From Chara braunii (Eukaryota; Streptophyta; Charophyceae; Charales; Characeae), in NCBI GenBank assembly GCA_003427395.1, contig BFEA01000215.1:1839020-1883193 (forward strand): a DNA stretch of 44,174 nt, in the 5' to 3' direction. Under the pieces are notes generated by a model. That model did no database searches. It was not told where the DNA came from and was given only the letters and a program-made list of their open reading frames with translations. Every line of letters starts with the position of its first letter. Within the stretch, counting starts at the first letter, position 1. Shown here one piece after another: positions 20,435-29,250 of this stretch. The position numbers were made by a program, and so were the translations under genes.

Positions 20435-20522
20435 GGAGCTAACCCAGAGGCGCGGCATACAGGATTTGATCTCGGTGTCTGTCGGGTAAGATTCGAGTGC
20501 AGTAACCTACTGGGCTAGCTCC
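20435..20522. other. 88-bp hairpin-ended segment (block A copy)
   Basis: Ends GGAGCTAACCC and GGGCTAGCTCC are inverted. The block B counterpart (26671-26758) has exactly the same length. tRNA-like A- and B-box resemblances occur, but the spacing to the 3' end is wrong for a tRNA. Confidence 0.6.
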
Positions 20523-21170
20523 TATCACGACAGTGATAGGAGCAGCTCTTCTATAAGAAGGGTTCGCCCAATTGCTAGGTTGCCACCTTGTAGCCTAGCA
20601 GACCTTGTGGTATGGGCCTGCTGGTAAACCAAACCCCCACCCCCTTTCTCACTTGATGGGGCCTCGAGCCCTCTGGCTAGGTGCCCTGCCTTGACCATCA
20701 TACCGCCGACCCACGACCGGCTTCACCAAAGCGCTCGGTCGGATATGGCTTTTGGGGGGGGGCGCGCTTTCACGTCCGGAGGTCTTAATTAGCCCTTATA
20801 GGCTCTGAATCGCGCGGCTGCTATAAAATTATCATATTTTACGGTCGTATGTCCGTGCGGCGTTACCAAACATGGGAAGGAAACTGGTCACGCTGTCGGT
20901 CCTTACCGCCGATTCCTTATGCCGCAGGTGTCATGTTTTAGGTTTAGTAAATTTTAGTCTTTTAGTCATAGGTCAAGTTTGAATAAACTTATGGCAGATA
21001 ACCCATGTCATTAAGTTATGAAGCCCGAATCACCATTTTCTAAGTCGGACATCGTCCGACATTTAAACTACCGGGCAGATACCCTTGTCAGGGTTCCTGC
21101 CTCGACATAGGAACCAATTAAAACACAAGCAAAGTTGTCTTAAGACTAATGTTACACAATTTCAAAAGTC

Positions 21171-21827
21171 TATATGACCAGGGTTACCTGACCGAACGTT
21201 CGGGGGCCCCCGGGCTGGCCCCCGAACGTTCGGGAATTCGGGGTCCTGTTCAGGGGCCGAACACCTCCAGGTTCGGCCCCCGCCAAAACAACGTTTGGGG
21301 CCTAAAAATAAGTTTTTTTTTCTGATTTGTTTTTTGTGAGTTCTCTATGATGTAACCTACACGCCTATAAATTTTGAAGCCATTCTGCTAAGCCAACATG
21401 ACATTAAAAATCGCCAAAGATGGGGGTGTCAAAACGTGCTCGCCCACTCACTATTTTGTTTTTTTTCACTTTTAACTTTTTGTTTTCACTTTATTTCGGG
21501 GCCTAAAAAAAAAAAAAAAAAAAATTAAATGTTTTAATGAGTTATTGATTATGTAAAATACATATCTGTAAATTTTTAGGGCATTTGTCAATGCCAAACA
21601 ATAATTAAAAATGGGCAAAGATGGCGGTGTCGAAAAGATGCTGGCACCCTCACTCATTTGAATTCTCTTTTTATTTTTTCTTATTTTTATCATAGTGTTT
21701 ATTTTCTGTATTTGATTTTTAATTCAAGTTTGGTAAAGATTTTGGATGCAGTGCCCAGACAAATGTTGTTTAGTTTTTTTTTTTCCATAACATATATTTG
21801 TTTCGGAAGTTTTTGAAAACTTGGTTT

Positions 21828-21863
<36 letters not shown>

Positions 21864-21958
21864 TCCGCGTTCGGCCCGAACGGCCGAACGCCTTCCGAAG
21901 GGGTTCCGTACATTCGGGCGTTCGGCCCTTCTCGAACGCCAGCAACCCTGTATGTGAC
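21171..21958. mobile_element. hAT-like non-autonomous element with 8-bp target duplication
   Basis: The element is 21179-21950. It starts CAGGGTTACC and ends GCAACCCTG, giving short inverted ends. It is flanked by TATATGAC (21171-21178) and TATGTGAC (21951-21958), 7 of 8 identical, as expected for hAT insertions. Subterminal regions are rich in CCGAACG/CGTTCGG motifs, with a perfect 17-bp hairpin at 21192-21233. Two internal degenerate repeats (about 21385-21450 and 21590-21660) share AAAGATGGSGGTGTC. No transposase; contains T-runs up to 33 bp. Confidence 0.85.
21192..21233. other. Perfect 17-bp-arm hairpin in the hAT-like element
   Basis: CCGAACGTTCGGGGGCC (21192-21208) and its exact complement (21217-21233) flank an 8-base loop. 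Each arm itself contains the palindrome CCGAACGTTCGG. Confidence 0.93.
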
Positions 21959-22608
21959 TACATGAGGTCTTTCAATGATGCTTTCTTGGTTGAAAATGTA
22001 ACGGCATGTGCGCAGAATCGGGATCGTGAGCGGTGGTTTTGTTTAGGTGTCTCGCAAAGCTAAGAGTCAAACGGTTGCAATCGAGATACTTGATCTGCTA
22101 TTTCCGCCTCACCACGAGGCGCTCACTCAAACGCTTATTCACGTAGGTGTTCACTACGTTGTCGAGCGCATCGGCCCTCGCGTGAACGAGGGTCGTCCCG
22201 GCTATGTCACGCAGGAGTTAAGACAAACAAAATTAAGAGACAACTTGGGGACGACACTTAACGACCCTGAGAACCGCAGAGACGGTCGCGGTAGCGTCGT
22301 TCTGTCGCCGCTCTAGCCGGGTGCGCCAGCTGTACATCCCACGGTCCCCTACGGTAGGATAGGTTCTCGCGGGGCACGACTTACCTTCCCTAAGGGGCTG
22401 TCACCACCCTCAGGGGCGTATCCCTACCGAGCTACTGACTCACATGCGAAAGCTTTTACATGCAATTGCAGAGGTAGGTCAGCTGAGGGCGTTTGCTCGC
22501 TCGCTGGAGTATAGGTACGCTTGGTTAACGCCAAATGGACCCGAACGTCGTCCGTTTCCGAGGGCGCTGATCTCCTAAGTACGAACGAATGTCAGTCGAC
22601 TAGGACGG
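21959..22608 (+). other. Spacer between blocks A and B
   Basis: About 650 bp. A 89-codon frame at 22047-22316 reads MSRKAKSQTVAIEILDLLF at its start and matches no family I know. It could be a remnant of internal sequence if A and B were LTR-like ends. Palindromic pairs such as CTCACCACGAGGCG are short. No PBS or polypurine tract identified. Confidence 0.4.
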
Positions 22609-25352
22609 TCTCAACCAAACATGAAACCCACAATATTATCCTAGTCCCTTTAACACACAGTTAAAAGAAATAAAATAAAATATTTGCATATACTTACATC
22701 ATAAAAAGTCAACCTTTGACCATCTCATGTCAAACACCACAAAACAATGATACGACCGCAACTATAAGTTCGCTATCGACGATAATATAATTGCGGCCGC
22801 CAAGGTAGTCGGCTGCCTTAGTTTGACTTGATGAGACGGGTTGCCAAAGTCATCTATTTCAGCGTACTGCCAACATGAGACTCAACGCACATACTCGTCT
22901 TCATCCGTTTTCAATCTCTTCGGATGACAGACTACTTTGCGATTGATTCTTGATCAGGGGGCATTGCTTGAAGTGTTGCATGCCTCTCCCTCTAGGAAGT
23001 GGTCTGGGGTATTTCTCCTCCTCGTCCCAGCACAAGACTGGGATCTCATAAGTCGGACCGTCTCCACCGAATCGGCAAGTACCCCCCCGTAGAACGGTCC
23101 ACTCCGGGTCGATAACAGGGTCGGCTCCGAAAGCAACGAACCCCCGCCCCAGATACTTCCTAGAGATAGAATATATGTCTACTGCAAGCGACCTTCATAT
23201 ATTCTTCATTTCTCCTAAGTCCAGAGTAACTTAGACAAAAAAAAATTGAGAGGAGACAGACTATGAGAATTATTTGGACAAATACAGGAAGATAACTTGA
23301 AGGTCATTCGGGATAGAATAGGTCAATCCTCGGGAAGAGTAAGTCCGTTTGACCTTATCCTGCTTAATTTCAACCGGATTCATTCTACGACACACGCTGA
23401 ATAATCCTTTCCAAAGCAACAAGTCTTTTTGACACGCAGGCAGGTAGGAGGTAAAAAGAAAACAATCTTTTCATCTTTCCGAATAGGCATAATCAATCTC
23501 CTCTGCCAGCATCGTTCTACCTACCTGCACAACATGCAAAGAAAACAAGTTCAAAAGAAAACAGTACAATCCCATACTCAAGTCAGACTTTTCCATTCAC
23601 ATGCATGGTTCACACAACTTTCCTTTACCTTTTCTTTCAAACGTTCAAAACAACAGGGTCAAGCAAAGTGTGGGTTCCCACAAAAGTGAAGGGAAGTCTA
23701 AATCATTCAACTGACCTTAAGTGAAGTTTGGTCCGGCCCACTCAAGAAAACCGGGTAAAACTTCAATCAGAAGAAAATCATCGCCATAGAAAACATGCGG
23801 CACACAACTCATATGTTGTTGCCTGTCTCCTGAATCACGGTCCGCGTCCCCCACCAAGTGTCCAAATAAGCAAGAGTACGCCCAAAGAGAGGACTTAAGT
23901 GGGATAACCCTCCAGGAGGGTGCTCCCATAATCCAATCCGATGTCGCCCCAACATCCTAAACAATGTCAACGCAATCCCTACAGCACCTCGTCCTCCAAC
24001 GGTACTTCCCAACCAGCCGCAAGTCCACGCCGCCTTCAAGCACCACGTACGCTCACCATAACCACTCCACTATGTCAGTCCCAATCTCAAATCCCGCTTG
24101 CAAATCCCACGCCGCAAAAAAAATAAAGGTGGCCCCAGTCCAAACCGCAGGTGCCGCATGCCTCGGAAAAAAAATAATGATGTCATTCTCGCGCCAACCG
24201 CAAGTACCGCGCTACAATAACTGTTGTCGCAAGCACTTTCTTCATGCCGCCGGCCCACGTACCGCTACCTCACAATCCCAGACGTGCACCAGCGTTAGCC
24301 CAACCTGTAGGCCACACTGAAATTCACCATAACCGCCGCGCACCACAAAATTAACACAGACCACTGTTTGCTGCGCCGTCAAAACCGGTACCACGCCGCC
24401 GTGCCAAATAATATTAGCAGCAGTTCACACCAAAGTGCCTCTGCCGCCACCGCCGTGAAAACCGGCAGCGCTTCCGCACCACTGCCGTTAACCCAGTGCC
24501 GCCGCCGCAAAAATTCGGCAGTACAGCGGCGCAGCCTCCTTCTCAAAACCCTTTGCCGCGTGCCGACCGTCGGCCAGCACCTTCCCGTTGGAACCCTTTG
24601 CCGCACAGTCCAATCCAGCTGCAGCCTCACGGCTACGGCTTCCCCACAGCCTGCAGCATAGCACAAAAGGTGGGGTAAGAAGCTCCCAGCCTCTAGCTAT
24701 GGCTGCCTCCTCCTTCCTCCAAGTGCTTCTGCAGACCTCCAACACTTCGCCTCATTACACTAGCAGCCAGCCAGCCAGCATCTACTCAAGTAGAATGCCC
24801 CAGCAGCATTGCCACAAGTGTGAGGCTGTTGGGGGGCAGGCTAGCTTTTGTAGCTGGCTGAAGGCTGAGGGCAGCTGCTTTGCCCCCAGCCAAATCTCGT
24901 AATAAGGGTCTGGCCCTCGATCTAAATCGCGATCAAGGGCCAGAAAACTTGATGTTCCCCTAGGGGAACCAAGTTCTAAGCCCTGGCAATGCATCCGGCT
25001 GCCACCCGCGGCCAGACGCAGTCTTCAAATGGCTGTACCAAGCCATTTTCAAAGCCCTGATGCCTCTAACCTTGCATCTGGGCCTGCGCCGCGGTCACGT
25101 TCGCGACACTCCCTTTCCCCCATTCTTCCTATTCTACCTCCGCGGCCACATTCGTGACCGCTACTCTCTCGTTGGGCAGGGGCAGCTCGTCTTGAAAACG
25201 AGCAGCCTCCCCGGTCTTTTGGCAGGCCCCATTAGCCGTGCTCAAGGGGCTGTTACTACCTGCCGCACCCGTATCTGGGCTGAAATAGGAGCCGGGTACA
25301 GGCGCGCGGCCCTAAGCCCCTTCTCTCTCTTTTCTTGGGACCGCCGAACGTA

Positions 25353-25368
25353 GCCGCCCACAGGCGGC
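25353..25368 (+). other. Hairpin upstream of hammerhead 1
   Basis: GCCGCC (25353-25358) pairs with GGCGGC (25363-25368). The equivalent place before hammerhead 2 carries a different, also perfect, stem. Confidence 0.75.
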
Positions 25369-25395
25369 AGGTTCACTCAGCTTTGTTACTCTAGG

Positions 25396-25456
25396 GACGA
25401 GCTGTAGGGGCTCAGCCCCCTGATGAGTCGGTGTGACTCCGACGAAACGGCTCGTC
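25396..25456 (+). ncRNA. Type III hammerhead ribozyme 1
   Basis: All invariant core bases are present. Helix III: 25396-25404 pairs with 25448-25456 (9 bp, one G-U). Cleavage triplet GUA ends at 25406, so self-cleavage is predicted between 25406 and 25407. Helix I: GGGGC (25407-25411) and GCCCC (25415-25419) with loop TCA. Core CTGATGA at 25420-25426. Helix II: GTCGG (25427-25431) and CCGAC (25439-25443) with a 7-base loop. Core GAAA at 25444-25447. Topology is type III, open at helix III, as in plant retrozymes and viroid-like RNAs. It would act in cis on a + strand transcript, making unit-length RNAs with 2',3'-cyclic phosphate and 5'-OH ends that could circularise. Confidence 0.95.
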
Positions 25457-25468
25457 ACCGTCCAACCC

Positions 25469-25531
<63 letters not shown>
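25469..25531. repeat. (CT)n microsatellite
   Basis: Nearly pure CT repeat after hammerhead 1, interrupted once by TTT. It runs into the adaptor junction, so its length is unreliable. Confidence 0.95.
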
Positions 25532-25535
<4 letters not shown>

Positions 25536-25537
25536 GC

Positions 25538-25575
25538 CTGTCTCTTATACACATCTAGATGTGTATAAGAGACAG
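25538..25575. other. Nextera mate-pair junction adaptor (artefact)
   Basis: CTGTCTCTTATACACATCT (25538-25556) is followed at once by its reverse complement AGATGTGTATAAGAGACAG (25557-25575). This is the Tn5 mosaic-end circularisation junction of a mate-pair library. It is not genomic. Confidence 0.97.
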
Positions 25576-25585
25576 GTTGTACCAC

Positions 25586-25832
25586 NNNNNNNNNNNNNNN
25601 NNNNNNNNNNNNNNNNNNNNNNNNNNNNNNNNNNNNNNNNNNNNNNNNNNNNNNNNNNNNNNNNNNNNNNNNNNNNNNNNNNNNNNNNNNNNNNNNNNNN
25701 NNNNNNNNNNNNNNNNNNNNNNNNNNNNNNNNNNNNNNNNNNNNNNNNNNNNNNNNNNNNNNNNNNNNNNNNNNNNNNNNNNNNNNNNNNNNNNNNNNNN
25801 NNNNNNNNNNNNNNNNNNNNNNNNNNNNNNNN
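25586..25832. other. Assembly gap, 247 N
   Basis: Undetermined bases lying between two CT tracts within the hammerhead module. True gap size is unknown. Confidence 0.99.
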
Positions 25833-25843
25833 CTCTCTCTCTC

Positions 25844-25876
<33 letters not shown>
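25833..25876. repeat. (CT)n microsatellite after the gap
   Basis: CT repeat ending just before GAGAGAGAATTCGG. It mirrors the tract left of the gap and probably explains the assembly break. Confidence 0.95.
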
Positions 25877-25900
25877 GAGAGAGAATTCGGACCCGCACTT

Positions 25901-25918
25901 AGCCGCATATATGCGGCT
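25901..25918 (+). other. Perfect 18-bp palindrome upstream of hammerhead 2
   Basis: AGCCGCATATATGCGGCT. It corresponds in position to the GCCGCC/GGCGGC hairpin before hammerhead 1. Confidence 0.85.
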
Positions 25919-25935
25919 GATTCAGTCGGGGTAAG

Positions 25936-25992
25936 CCGACTGTCGAGGTTCAACCTCCTGATGAGTTGGTGGAAGTCCGACGAAACAGTCGG
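25936..25992 (+). ncRNA. Type III hammerhead ribozyme 2
   Basis: Helix III: CCGACTG (25936-25942) pairs with CAGTCGG (25986-25992), 7 bp, possibly extended with one bulge. Cleavage triplet GUC ends at 25944; predicted cut is 25944/25945. Helix I: GAGGT (25945-25949) and ACCTC (25953-25957), loop TCA. Core CTGATGA at 25958-25964. Helix II: GTTGG (25965-25969) and CCGAC (25977-25981), one U-G pair, 7-base loop. Core GAAA at 25982-25985. It lies in the same orientation as ribozyme 1. Helices I and III differ in sequence from ribozyme 1 yet stay paired, which supports real selection on structure. The cleavage sites are 538 positions apart in the assembly, but this span includes the gap and the adaptor. 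Confidence 0.95.
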
Positions 25993-26446
25993 GCTCAATT
26001 ATGTCTGGCCGTTCATTTCAAACGAACGGGCGCAAAAAAAAAGAAGGAACAAAAAAAATTTAACCCAAATTTAAAAGGGAANAAAAAAAAAAAAAAACTC
26101 TAAGCAAAGAAAAAATTCAGGAAAAAAAAAAAAACGCTCTCCCTAAGTGTGGCTGCCCGTTTCCAACGGGCGCCTGTCATCTCACTGGGAACTCTCAGGT
26201 TCCCAGTCACTTCTGAACGCGCCATCTTCTTCTCCCCCGTTGGCTAGTGCCAGTGCCAACGGTCATCTCACGTCGTGGCCTAGCCACGACTTACTAGGCG
26301 AGGTCCCACCAGCAAAAGGGTAGGATCGAGCTCCTGAACCCGGACACGTTTTAAGCAGAGGTGCAGAAGGCAGTTTAGCCTTGATTCCCTGCCCACCTCT
26401 ATAGAGTCCGTATCTGGGCGCTTACGCGTCCAGATGCGGGGTAGAC

Positions 26447-26513
26447 TATTATTATTATTTTATTTTATTTTATTTTATTTTATTTTATTTTATTTTATTT
26501 TATTTTATTTTTT
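26447..26513. repeat. (ATT)n followed by (TTTTA)n microsatellite
   Basis: A short ATT tract, then about eleven TTTTA units. Block A carries other simple runs at comparable places. Confidence 0.95.
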
Positions 26514-26670
26514 CCAAAAAAAAAAAAACTCGAACCATTTCTCGATTTATACGTGTCATCCTTGCACAAGGTCATGTCACCTCTGCGCGGCTGATTTCAG
26601 CCGCTCGATCTCGAAGATCGCACGGCCTCGATCGGCCGCGCCCATCCTGATGTCATGGGCTGCTCAAAAA

Positions 26671-26758
26671 GGAGCTAGCCCGGTGGTGCAGTCAGTCAGA
26701 TTCGATCCTTGTGCCTGCAGGGTAACAGTCTGGCGGCGGTACCTACTAGGCTAGCTCC
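26671..26758. other. 88-bp hairpin-ended segment (block B copy)
   Basis: Ends GGAGCTAGCC and GGCTAGCTCC are inverted. On the minus strand TAGCCTAGTAGG fits the pol III A-box consensus, GGATCGAATCT approximates a B box, and TTTTT follows. On the + strand TAGCCCGGTGG and GATTCGATCC are also box-like. A SINE or tRNA-related origin is possible but unproven. Confidence 0.55.
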
Positions 26759-26787
26759 TTCTCACATCAGGGAAGGAGCAACCCCTC

Positions 26788-26795
26788 TATATAAA
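26788..26795 (+). promoter_or_regulatory. TATATAAA inside a hairpin, block B
   Basis: TATATAAA sits between AACCCCT (26780-26786) and AGGGGTT (26795-26801). Block A has CTTCT/AGAAG (20548-20560) around TATAA at the same place. Possible core promoter of an LTR-like unit, with AATAAA 345 bp downstream. Confidence 0.45.
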
Positions 26796-27139
26796 GGGGT
26801 TCTGGTGCCGAGCAGACCCCCCTCCGACGCCTAGCAGGTTATCCCTGCCAAGCCTACTCGCTACCGTGGCCAGCAGGCAGGGTCGGCAGTCGACAGCCTT
26901 AGCAGCTGCCTTACCCAGTCGGCCTTAACACCATCACCCCCGGCCCTCGTCGTCGAGACCCCGCGGATCCGAACTTCCTACCCTGGCGCACCGCGACCCT
27001 ATACCCGACGCGGGCGCTATTTTCAGCCCGTTTAGGCCCTGCCGACTCCCGCTATCCCGCACGGACGTCGATGTCGTTTTGCGTTGACGACGTTTGGTTT
27101 AAAAAAAGTTTAGATCTCTCAGTCATAGTGTTGGTCTTG

Positions 27140-27145
27140 AATAAA
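27140..27145 (+). promoter_or_regulatory. AATAAA, possible polyadenylation signal of block B
   Basis: AATAAA in the context TTGAATAAACTT is conserved with block A (20982-20987). Confidence 0.4.
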
Positions 27146-27254
27146 CTTTGGCGACTCCAATCTCATCAAGTCCTCTAATTTAGTGAACATGTCAGACAGC
27201 GTCCGACGTTGAAAAACACGGGCAGATACCCTTGTCAGGGTTTCTGCCCCGACA

Positions 27255-27397
27255 ACGTCTAGATTCTAAACACAAAGTTTCGGACCAATAAAGGGTTGTG
27301 GTGGGTTAGGCAAATAAATGTAAGTTCCTTGTACGACAACAAAATCGAGTAAGGAGCAAAAACATTATTGATAATTACAAAAACCAGAATTAATGAA
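27255..27397. other. Unassigned spacer
   Basis: Short AT-rich stretch between block B and the nested MITE; nothing recognised. Confidence 0.5.
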
Positions 27398-27730
27398 GGT
27401 AAACCATGAAAAAAAATCCTGAATTAAATAATAATTCTATAGTAAAATTATAATCTAAATTTTAAATTTTTATTCCATCTTGAAAAATGTCATTCAAATT
27501 TAAAAAATTTTCAACTTACTTGCAAACTTTCATTCAAAGAAGATTGTATCCCTTCTTATTTGGAATGCATGGTAAAGATGGAATGAAAGTCTGGATGAGT
27601 TCATGAAATATTTTAATTGAACTGTCATTCTAAGTAAGGATTTAGGCTAATCCAATTTAAATTAAAAGATATTTGTTGTAGTATATGAAAATTTAGTTCA
27701 AACATTTCATCCAAACTTTACTTCCATCTT

Positions 27731-28259
27731 CAACAGAAAAAATTTCCAGGAATAAAATAATCATTCTATAGTAAAATTACATTCAAAATTTAAAATTTTC
27801 ATTCGATATTAAAAAAAATATCATTCCAATTTATTTATTTTTTGTGTTACTTGAAAAACTTTTATTCCATGAATGCGGTATCTTTTCTTATTTGAACTGC
27901 ATGTTACAAGTAAAATGAAATTATGAATAAGTTCATAAAATATTTTAATTGGACAGTCATTCTATGTAAGGATTTTTAGTCATGAATATGTGAATTCAAT
28001 CTAAATAAGAAGATATTTGTTATAGTAGAATAAAAATTTAATTAAAACATTTCATAAACCCATCCAGACTTTCATGCCATCTTAATTAAATAGATGTAGT
28101 TGGAGAGAAAAACTCATATTTAGACGGAAACTTAACAAATAAAACAGAAAAATTTAGAATTGGACGAACACTTGAATGATAAATTTACAAATATGAAGAT
28201 TTTTTTTTTTTTTACTGTTTTTTCAACTTTCATTTCTCGTGGGATTTTTTCTACTGTTG
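27731..28259. mobile_element. CAACAG-family MITE, nested copy 2
   Basis: 529 bp, starting CAACAGAAAAAATTTCC and ending CTACTGTTG. It is inserted after CTTCCATCTT of the outer copy, which resumes with AACAAATAG. Confidence 0.9.
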
Positions 28260-28313
28260 AACAAATAGATGTAGTTGGAAGGGAAAACTCATATTTAGAC
28301 GGGAATTTATCAA

Positions 28314-28802
28314 CAACAGAAAAAATTCCAAGAATTAAAATAATCATACTATAGTAAAATTACATTCTAAATTTCAAATTTTCAATCCATCTTTAAAATG
28401 TCATTCTAATTTTAAAATTTTTCGTCTTACTTGAAAACTTTCCTTCTAAGAATGGGGTATCCCTTCTTATTTGAACTACATGCTAGAGATGGAATGAAAG
28501 TCTGGAATTTGACTTATTCTAAGTAAGGATTTTCAGTCACTAATAGGTTAATCCAATCTAAATTAGAAGACGTTTGTTGTAATAGAATAAAATTTGAATT
28601 AACACATTTGATAAACTCGTCCATACTTTCATTCTATCTTAAACAAATAGATGTAGTTGGAAGGGAAAGTTCATATTTAAACGGGAATTTATCAAATAAA
28701 ACTGTAAATTCTACAATCGGGCGAACATTGGAATGTTATGAAGGATTTTTTTTTATGGAATGTTTTTTCAACTTTCATTTCTCGTGAGAATTTTTCTGTT
28801 GA
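28314..28802. mobile_element. CAACAG-family MITE, nested copy 3
   Basis: 489 bp, starting CAACAGAAAAAATTCC and ending TTTTTCTGTTG. The outer copy reads TTATCAA before and AAATAAAAC after it. The uninterrupted family sequence is TTATCAAATAAAAC, so AA was duplicated on insertion. Confidence 0.92.
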
Positions 28803-29002
28803 AATAAAACTGGCAATTTTAGAATTAGACGAAAATTGGAATGATAGTTTATAAATATGAAGGATTTTCTTCTTATGGAATGTTTTTTCAACTTCTCGTG
28901 GGAATATTTTTGTTCAACCATTACGAATTGTCTCAAGAAAGTCAAGGATGGATCCATGATGTACCCTTATCATGATTTACGACCCATTCACATACATAGT
29001 TG

Positions 29003-29250
29003 GCCGGTTGATCGGATGACAAATTTATTGATTGAATTAATGAAAAATTGATAGATTTTGTTCTTCCTTCCTCACCCTCTATCCCATCACGACCCTCCAT
29101 TCTCCCCACTCCCTTGTTCCCCCAATAGTAGTCATTTCCCATATTCTAAATCTTTGTCTCCCTACAAGATAGTCCTTCACACTAAACACCTCCCATATCC
29201 CTCCCCAACTCTCCTTCGAGTCACTCAACATTTACGCATTTCACACCCTT
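29003..29250 (+). repeat. C-rich dispersed repeat, copy 1
   Basis: It resembles 30640-30870 in order: GGTTGATC, TTGATTGAAT, GATAGATTTTGT against GATAAATTTTGT, a CCTCAC/CCTC-rich run, CACCTCCCAT and CCCCAACTCTCCT. Strongly diverged. Non-coding. Confidence 0.6.

Larger units (their letters stand above)
16944..21107 (+). repeat. Structured non-coding repeat block A
   Basis: This 4.2-kb block is homologous, colinear and in the same orientation as block B (22609-27254), at roughly 70-75% identity where easily aligned. Both begin TCTCAACCAAACRTGAAACC and end with a hairpin and CGACA. No recognisable protein is encoded. It holds many hairpins that have a paired counterpart in B: 19411-19436, 19451-19466, 19736-19771, 19781-19807, 20101-20119, 20203-20218, 20521-20540, 20548-20560, 21044-21060 and 21074-21101. 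AATAAA lies at 20982-20987 and the block ends in CA, like an LTR, but no TG start is seen. The hammerhead module of B is missing here; only a helix-I-like GGGGTTTAGCCCCC remnant (19711-19724) is found at the matching place. One undetermined base lies at 18559. Confidence 0.85.
22609..27254 (+). repeat. Structured non-coding repeat block B, ribozyme-bearing
   Basis: A colinear homologue of block A with an added module carrying two hammerhead ribozymes, (CT)n tracts and a gap. Hairpins paired to those of A: 24912-24941, 24954-24969, 26008-26031, 26184-26207, 26239-26260, 26755-26778, 26780-26801 and 27221-27248. TATATAAA (26788-26795) and AATAAA (27140-27145) lie in + order, and the block ends CGACA, so the right third resembles U3-R-U5 of an LTR. 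Alternatively the TC start, the 3' hairpin and a CTAG 10 bases later resemble a Helitron, but block A lacks the CTAG. No protein domain is encoded. Confidence 0.85.
27398..28917. mobile_element. CAACAG-family MITE (old copy) interrupted by two younger copies
   Basis: The outer copy consists of about 27398-27730, 28260-28313 and 28803-28917, which together follow the order of the 13517-14039 element. Its ends are decayed. The two interruptions are full-length members of the same family. Confidence 0.88.

Noticed and set aside
20435-20522. True tRNA gene
   Set aside because: Box B-like sequence is about 26 bases too far from the 3' end for a T arm; no cloverleaf fits.
22827-22855. CTTGATGAGACGGG near AAAGTC, hammerhead-like
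   Set aside because: The core has an extra base and lacks a proper GAAA with stems.
25312-26074. Frames of Ser-Leu or Arg-Glu repeats across CT tracts and N run
   Set aside because: Microsatellite and gap translation, not proteins.
16944-27254. Blocks A and B as Helitrons
   Set aside because: Block B has TC start, 3' hairpin and CTAG, but block A lacks CTAG, and the flanks are not A and T as Helitron insertion requires.
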